Source: JAHEJX01 sp041605955 (GTDB lineage: Bacteria > Actinomycetota > Acidimicrobiia > Spongiisociales > UBA5794). From it: a stretch of 17,242 nt of DNA. A program made the position numbers and the translations under genes. Positions within the stretch are counted from its first letter, which is position 1; the number at the start of each line of letters is the position of its first letter. Of this stretch, positions 13,937 through 17,242 are shown one piece after another. The stretch is taken from assembly GCA_041605955.1 (NCBI GenBank), contig JBFIXI010000079.1, positions 1-17,242 of the forward strand, given 5' to 3'. A model generated the notes under the pieces. That model saw nothing but the letters and a program-made list of their open reading frames with translations. It was not told the DNA's origin and searched no databases.

Positions 13937-14182
13937 ATGTCGGACCAGATCGCAGCCGTAGAGGAGGCGATCAGGCTGGCTCGCGAGGAGTTGATCTTTC
14001 ACGACCACTTGAACGACGATGCGCAGCGCGACGCCGCGGTCAGTGATTCCCCGCTCGATCGGGCCGACGCTCGTGAGACGGCGAGCGACGTGCGTAGGAT
14101 GCAGGGCCACATCGCCGGCCTGGAACAGGATCGGGAACGACTGGAGAAGCGTCGCGCCCGGCTGTTACGTAGGCTGCGGTGA
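13937..14182 (+). CDS. Small charged helical protein of unknown function
   Basis: An 81 aa protein that I cannot assign to a named family. It is strongly charged and predicted helical throughout. The first half contains AREELIFHDHLNDDAQRDAA with two close histidines and acidic residues. After a short break (SDSPLDRADARETASD) comes a second heptad-like helix ending in basic residues (KRRARLLRRLR), so a two-helix coiled-coil hairpin is plausible. There is no signal peptide or membrane segment. The frame is open far upstream through the tandem repeat and the tRNA, but that part cannot be coding; ATG 13937 with its TAAGCT box is the natural start. It follows tRNA-Leu and precedes a hairpin region. 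I recall similar short actinobacterial hypothetical proteins, but this needs a search to confirm. Confidence 0.75.
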   Translation: MSDQIAAVEEAIRLAREELIFHDHLNDDAQRDAAVSDSPLDRADARETASDVRRMQGHIAGLEQDRERLEKRRARLLRRLR

Positions 14183-14200
14183 GCCTGCCCTCTGACGAAG

Positions 14201-14232
14201 ACCCGACACCCTGGGGCACCCGACACCCTGGG
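14201..14232. repeat. 15-bp direct repeat
   Basis: ACCCGACACCCTGGG occurs exactly twice (14201-14215 and 14218-14232) with a 2-nt gap, 18 bp after the stop of the small protein gene. It runs into the hairpin pair that follows. Confidence 0.75.
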
Positions 14233-14269
14233 CGCAAGGCGCCCGGCGGCTGCGGTCCGGAGGACCGCA
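14230..14269 (+). terminator. Two consecutive strong hairpins (terminator candidate)
   Basis: GGGCGC-AAG-GCGCCC (14230-14244) is followed by an 8-bp stem with a 3-nt loop, TGCGGTCC-GGA-GGACCGCA (14251-14269). Both are perfect and very GC-rich. They sit between the small protein gene and the tad-type promoter region, where a terminator is expected. There is no U-run, which is common for actinobacterial terminators. Confidence 0.5.
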
Positions 14270-14302
14270 AGAGGAACTACTGGCGGCCGAACACATGAGT
14301 CA

Positions 14303-14357
14303 TTTGCAGGATAGTCATGGCGGCCTATACCAATCTGGGCCACCAGACCATATACTC
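14303..14357 (+). promoter_or_regulatory. Putative promoter region of the tadE/tadG-type operon
   Basis: TTTGCA (14303-14308), a 17-bp spacer and TATACC (14326-14331) form the best sigma-70-type promoter in the window. A second -10-like TATACT lies at 14352-14357, inside an imperfect dyad with arms GACCA/TGGTC that could be an operator. A further TAGACT lies at 14421. The leader to the tadE-like start would be about 100-200 nt and contains no gene I can support. Confidence 0.45.
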
Positions 14358-14494
14358 TTTGTGGTCAAGCGACTACACGCTGCAAGGGCCGCCCAGGACG
14401 GCTGTTGCGGCGTCGTTGCTTAGACTCCGGCCGTTCAAGGTGTGACCGGGCCGGTCGATGAGAATCGAAACGGGACGACGAAACAGGACGAACG

Positions 14495-14509
14495 GTCGCC
14501 GAGGGCGAC
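14495..14509 (+). promoter_or_regulatory. Hairpin in the leader of the tadE-type gene
   Basis: GTCGCC-GAG-GGCGAC forms a perfect 6-bp stem 27 nt before the GTG start, upstream of the AGGGG Shine-Dalgarno sequence. It may affect translation or RNA stability. I could not match the surrounding leader to a known riboswitch class. Confidence 0.35.
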
Positions 14510-14536
14510 GGTAGGGCACCTCATAGGGGCGAAGAA

Positions 14537-15184
14537 GTGACGAAAAGGAAGCGACCAGACGGAGCCAGGGCCGAGATGGGGCCTGCTCCGCGATTGGGGC
14601 GGGAGCTGCTCCGTGGCGAGGAGGGGGCAAGCCTTCTCGAGTTCACCATCATTGCAACTCTCCTATTCACTCTGTTGTTTGGGATCATCGAGTTCGGTTT
14701 CGCGTTCCGCGACCGCTTGACGATCGCCAATGCCACCCAGAGCGCGGCTCGGGTCGGGGCCTCGATGGGTGCCGATCCGCTTGCCGACATCTCGATCCTG
14801 CGATCGCTCGAGCAGTCGCTCGGCACCCTCCCCAATTCCGGGGTCGGCATCGTGCGCTATGTGGACATATTCAAGGCCAAGGCCGACGGGTCTCCCGACG
14901 GCGGTTGTCCCGGCAGCAACTGCACACGCTATGCATATGTCCCGGGTTTCTCGCCGACATGCGACTGGTCACCTTGTCCGGAGGACCCCACAGTCGTCGT
15001 GTGGACCAACCGCGACGATGCCCTGCCGGATCTCGACGTGCTGGGTCTCGAGCTCGGTTACGCCCACGAGTGGCTGACCGACTTCCTGCCCCTCAATGAC
15101 GTCGACTGCACCGCTCCGGGCGTCAACTGCTGGACGAACACCGCCATCATGCGGATCGAGCCCCAGATCTTCGCTACGCCATGA
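14537..15184 (+). CDS. TadE-like pseudopilin / pilus assembly protein
   Basis: Membrane-anchored pseudopilin of the Tad (Flp pilus, type IVc) group, probably part of a cell-surface secretion or attachment apparatus. The 215 aa product has a basic, glycine-containing N-terminus and the TadE signature GEEGASLLEFTIIATLLFTL at 27-46. Gly30 before the hydrophobic segment and Glu35 at position +5 fit cleavage by a prepilin peptidase. One membrane helix (about 32-56) is followed by a helix with ATQSAARVGA and an exported domain. That domain is unusual for its six cysteines in three close pairs (124/129, 142/147, 191/198), suggesting disulfide-closed loops. GTG 14537 has an AGGGG Shine-Dalgarno about 9 nt upstream. 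Its stop overlaps the next gene (ATGA). Confidence 0.85.
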   Translation: MTKRKRPDGARAEMGPAPRLGRELLRGEEGASLLEFTIIATLLFTLLFGIIEFGFAFRDRLTIANATQSAARVGASMGADPLADISILRSLEQSLGTLPNSGVGIVRYVDIFKAKADGSPDGGCPGSNCTRYAYVPGFSPTCDWSPCPEDPTVVVWTNRDDALPDLDVLGLELGYAHEWLTDFLPLNDVDCTAPGVNCWTNTAIMRIEPQIFATP

Positions 15185-16629
15185 CGACCGACCTGGTCGT
15201 TGATGAGTGCCGCAACGACGCCAGGAGCCCACAGAGGGGGGAGCAGGGGGTCGCCATCATCCTTGCGGCTGCGGTAGCTGTCGTTCTGATGGGCATGGCC
15301 GGGTTCGCGGTCGATCTGGGATGGCTGTATTCACAGCGCACCGAGGCGCAGAAGGCTGCCGAGGCGGCGGCGCTGGCTGGGGTGGTCCACATGCCGATCG
15401 CAGCTTCGGAGACCTTTCCGACGTCCCAGGCCCATACGACGGCGCTGGATGTCGCCGGCCGCATCGGGTACTTCAACGATACCGAGGGCACCGTGGTGCC
15501 CAACGAGGTGCCCGGCCAGCCGACACAACTGAACGTGGCGGTTTCCAGGAACGTGCCCACCTTCTTCATGAAGGTCTTCGGGATCGACTTCGTCACGGTC
15601 GATCGCGACGCCACCGCCGAGTACATCAAGCCCCTCCCGCTGGGCAGCCCCGACAACCAATTCGGCAACGACCCGGGTTGCGCCCCCAACATCGGTACAG
15701 AAACCAACTGCTCGAACTTCTGGGGCAACATCCACGGCAAGTACACGGACAACGGCATGGGTGATGCCTTCTCGTCCTACTGCGTAACAGGCAATGGGTC
15801 CGGTTGCTCGGCGAACCCCCTGTGGCGACAGGAGGGGTACGTATTCGTCGTGGATGTCCCCGCAGCCGGATTGCTCACGGTCGACATCGTGGATCCGGCT
15901 TTCGTCCAAGGTGGCGGCAACAGCATCAACGCTGGGGACAATCCGATTGACGCCAACCCCGGCCCCACCACGCGGTTCACCCTCTACGACCGGATCGATA
16001 CCCTGTCTCAGGCGTTCACTGGAACCCCCATGTGTCAGAACGACTATGCACCCGAGCCGGTGGGGACACCATTCCAATGGCGCAACTTCTGCAGCGTGTC
16101 CGTGCCGGCGGGCCTGTATCCGCTCCGGGTTCAGGTGATCGGGGAGGACTACGGTCTCAACCGTTGGTCGCTGCGGGCCACGTCTTCGGCCGCCCAGCAG
16201 CCCTCGCTCTACGCAGTGGGCGACATGTCGATATACGCGAACGTGCAGGCCGGCCAGACAGAGTTCTACCTGGCCGAGGTGCAGCCGGTGAATGCCGGCA
16301 AGACGCTCCAGATCGATCTATTCGACCCGGGCGAAGCCAGCGGTGACAACGAGATCCGCATCGTGGACCCAAACGGCAACTCGCCGCCGTGTCACCTGGT
16401 GGTTCCCAACGACGGCATTGACCAAAACCTGGGGCAGTGCATAATCGATGCGACCAGGCCGGTCTACAACTACCACGATGACTGGCTGTATATCGAGATC
16501 GATCTACCCAGTTCATATACTTGCTCAGATTGCTGGTGGACCATCGTTTACGACTACGAGGGTGACGCAACGGATACGACCACGTGGACGGCCCGCATGC
16601 GCGGCAACCCCATCAGGCTGCTGCCCTAA
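15181..16629 (+). CDS. TadG-like protein with cysteine-rich beta domains
   Basis: The N-terminal part matches the TadE/G-like pilus-assembly domain: RGEQGVAIILAAAVAVVLMG (19-38) enters one membrane helix, then MAGFAVDLGWLYSQRTEAQK (39-58) and AAEAAALAGVVHM. A conserved VSRNVPTFFMKVFGI segment at about 121-135 closes the domain. The 482 aa length exceeds that of a bare TadG N-domain: residues about 218-478 look like two beta-rich modules (see findings). Ten cysteines (167-451) lie on the predicted outer side. The ATG overlaps the tadE-type stop by 4 nt (ATGA), so translation is coupled. The von Willebrand domain found in some TadG proteins is not apparent. Function beyond surface or pilus association is unknown. 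No Flp pilin, TadA ATPase or prepilin peptidase is in the window. Confidence 0.82.
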   Translation: MTTDLVVDECRNDARSPQRGEQGVAIILAAAVAVVLMGMAGFAVDLGWLYSQRTEAQKAAEAAALAGVVHMPIAASETFPTSQAHTTALDVAGRIGYFNDTEGTVVPNEVPGQPTQLNVAVSRNVPTFFMKVFGIDFVTVDRDATAEYIKPLPLGSPDNQFGNDPGCAPNIGTETNCSNFWGNIHGKYTDNGMGDAFSSYCVTGNGSGCSANPLWRQEGYVFVVDVPAAGLLTVDIVDPAFVQGGGNSINAGDNPIDANPGPTTRFTLYDRIDTLSQAFTGTPMCQNDYAPEPVGTPFQWRNFCSVSVPAGLYPLRVQVIGEDYGLNRWSLRATSSAAQQPSLYAVGDMSIYANVQAGQTEFYLAEVQPVNAGKTLQIDLFDPGEASGDNEIRIVDPNGNSPPCHLVVPNDGIDQNLGQCIIDATRPVYNYHDDWLYIEIDLPSSYTCSDCWWTIVYDYEGDATDTTTWTARMRGNPIRLLP

Positions 16630-16666
16630 GGGCTAGAGATTGCATGACCGATAGGAAGCTACGTAG

Positions 16667-17242
16667 ATGACAGACCTCAACAGTTCTTTCCGCAGCGGGG
16701 CCGGTCTCGAAGTGAGTGACCACGACCCGACTACCGACCGCGAGCGCGGCGCGACGTTGATCATCGCCTCTGCCGTCCTTCTGGTGCTGCTCGGCATGGC
16801 CGGGTTCGCCGTCGACCTGGGTTGGCTGTATTCGCAACGCACCGAGGCAACCAAGGCGGCAGAGTCGGCGGCGCTCGCCGGCGTCGTCCACATGCCCAAC
16901 CCGGCGGCGACACCGTGGGGGCCAGGAGCCGAGGCGTTCGACGTGGCCCGCGATGTTGCCAAGCGCAAGGGCTACAACCACGGATTCGACGCCACGGTGA
17001 CGCCGCTCGAGATCGCAGGGCATCCCAACCGGCTTCGGGTCGACGTGAGCCGTGACGTGAACACGTTCTTCATGAAGGTGTTCGGGGTCGGCGCGATAAC
17101 GATCGATACGACGGCAACCGCCGAGCAAACGCCGCCCCTCAAGATCGGCTCTGACGAGCCTCAACTGGGCGGCGAAGACGAGGACTTCTGGGTGGCCATC
17201 AACGGCACCCGGCGCCGCAAGGGCTCCGGCGATCCATGTGCC
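16667..17242 (+). CDS. Second TadG-like paralogue (truncated by window end)
   Basis: The frame stays open for 192 codons to the window edge, so its C-terminus is missing. It repeats the previous gene's N-terminal architecture: RERGATLIIASAVLLVLLG (26-44), then GMAGFAVDLGWLYSQRTEA nearly identical to the upstream copy, KAAESAALAGVVHMP, and VSRDVNTFFMKVFGVGAITI. The following GEDEDFWVAINGTRRRKGSG aligns with the SNFWGNIHGKYTDNGMGD region of the first copy, so homology extends past the membrane domain. Similarity is also visible in the DNA around 15295-15395 and 16796-16896, indicating a tandem duplication. ATG 16667 has an AGGAAG Shine-Dalgarno about 8 nt upstream. The gap to the preceding gene is 37 bp, so it likely belongs to the same operon. 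Confidence 0.82.
   Translation, partial: MTDLNSSFRSGAGLEVSDHDPTTDRERGATLIIASAVLLVLLGMAGFAVDLGWLYSQRTEATKAAESAALAGVVHMPNPAATPWGPGAEAFDVARDVAKRKGYNHGFDATVTPLEIAGHPNRLRVDVSRDVNTFFMKVFGVGAITIDTTATAEQTPPLKIGSDEPQLGGEDEDFWVAINGTRRRKGSGDPCA

Noticed and set aside
14360..14536. Cyclic di-GMP or other riboswitch in the leader of the pilus-type operon
   Set aside because: I looked for known conserved cores and could not match them. Only a short simple hairpin is certain.

Overview
The window is a densely coded, GC-rich (about two-thirds G+C) chromosomal segment, most likely from an actinobacterium (Actinomycetota), perhaps an Acidimicrobiia-type lineage. The reasons are frequent GTG starts, GTGA/ATGA overlaps, an OmpR-type regulator plus HAMP/HisKA kinase pair, TadE/TadG pilus-type genes, and first-in-operon genes that lack a Shine-Dalgarno sequence but carry a TANNNT box 6-9 nt before the start codon, the usual actinobacterial leaderless arrangement. 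The lineage is an inference; no rRNA or other taxonomic marker is present.

Region 1 (1-4784), housekeeping and transport: the 5' part of a xanthine phosphoribosyltransferase gene (minus strand, cut by the window edge); divergently, endonuclease III (nth), overlapping a MATE-family exporter; a convergent MFS transporter; then a CcdA-type thiol-electron carrier.

Region 2 (4813-13381), tryptophan biosynthesis with inserted genes: trpE stands alone, followed by a YgfZ-like folate-binding protein, a response regulator/histidine kinase pair, a small c-type cytochrome lipoprotein, and then the compact block trpC-trpF-trpB-trpA. With an external TrpG and TrpD (neither is here), these enzymes take chorismate to tryptophan: TrpE makes anthranilate, TrpF isomerises phosphoribosylanthranilate, TrpC forms indole-glycerol phosphate, and TrpAB finishes. 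CcdA is a plausible partner of the cytochrome, since CcdA reduces apocytochrome c in System II maturation. There is no room for a trp attenuator before trpE or trpC.

Region 3 (13382-14536), non-coding and small features: a 14-bp perfect inverted repeat, a six-copy 18-bp tandem repeat, a tRNA-Leu(CAA), a small charged helical protein of unknown function, paired hairpins with a 15-bp direct repeat, and a promoter-rich leader.

Region 4 (14537-17242), pilus-type surface locus: a TadE-like pseudopilin and two tandem TadG-like paralogues, the second running off the window. They have one N-terminal membrane/pseudopilin-like helix each and unusually cysteine-rich exported parts. No Flp pilin, TadA ATPase or TadB/C lies in the window.

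I did not find a clearly unprecedented system. The strongest second-look items are the systematic leaderless starts, the tandem-repeat locus beside tRNA-Leu, and the cysteine-rich tandem TadG pair.
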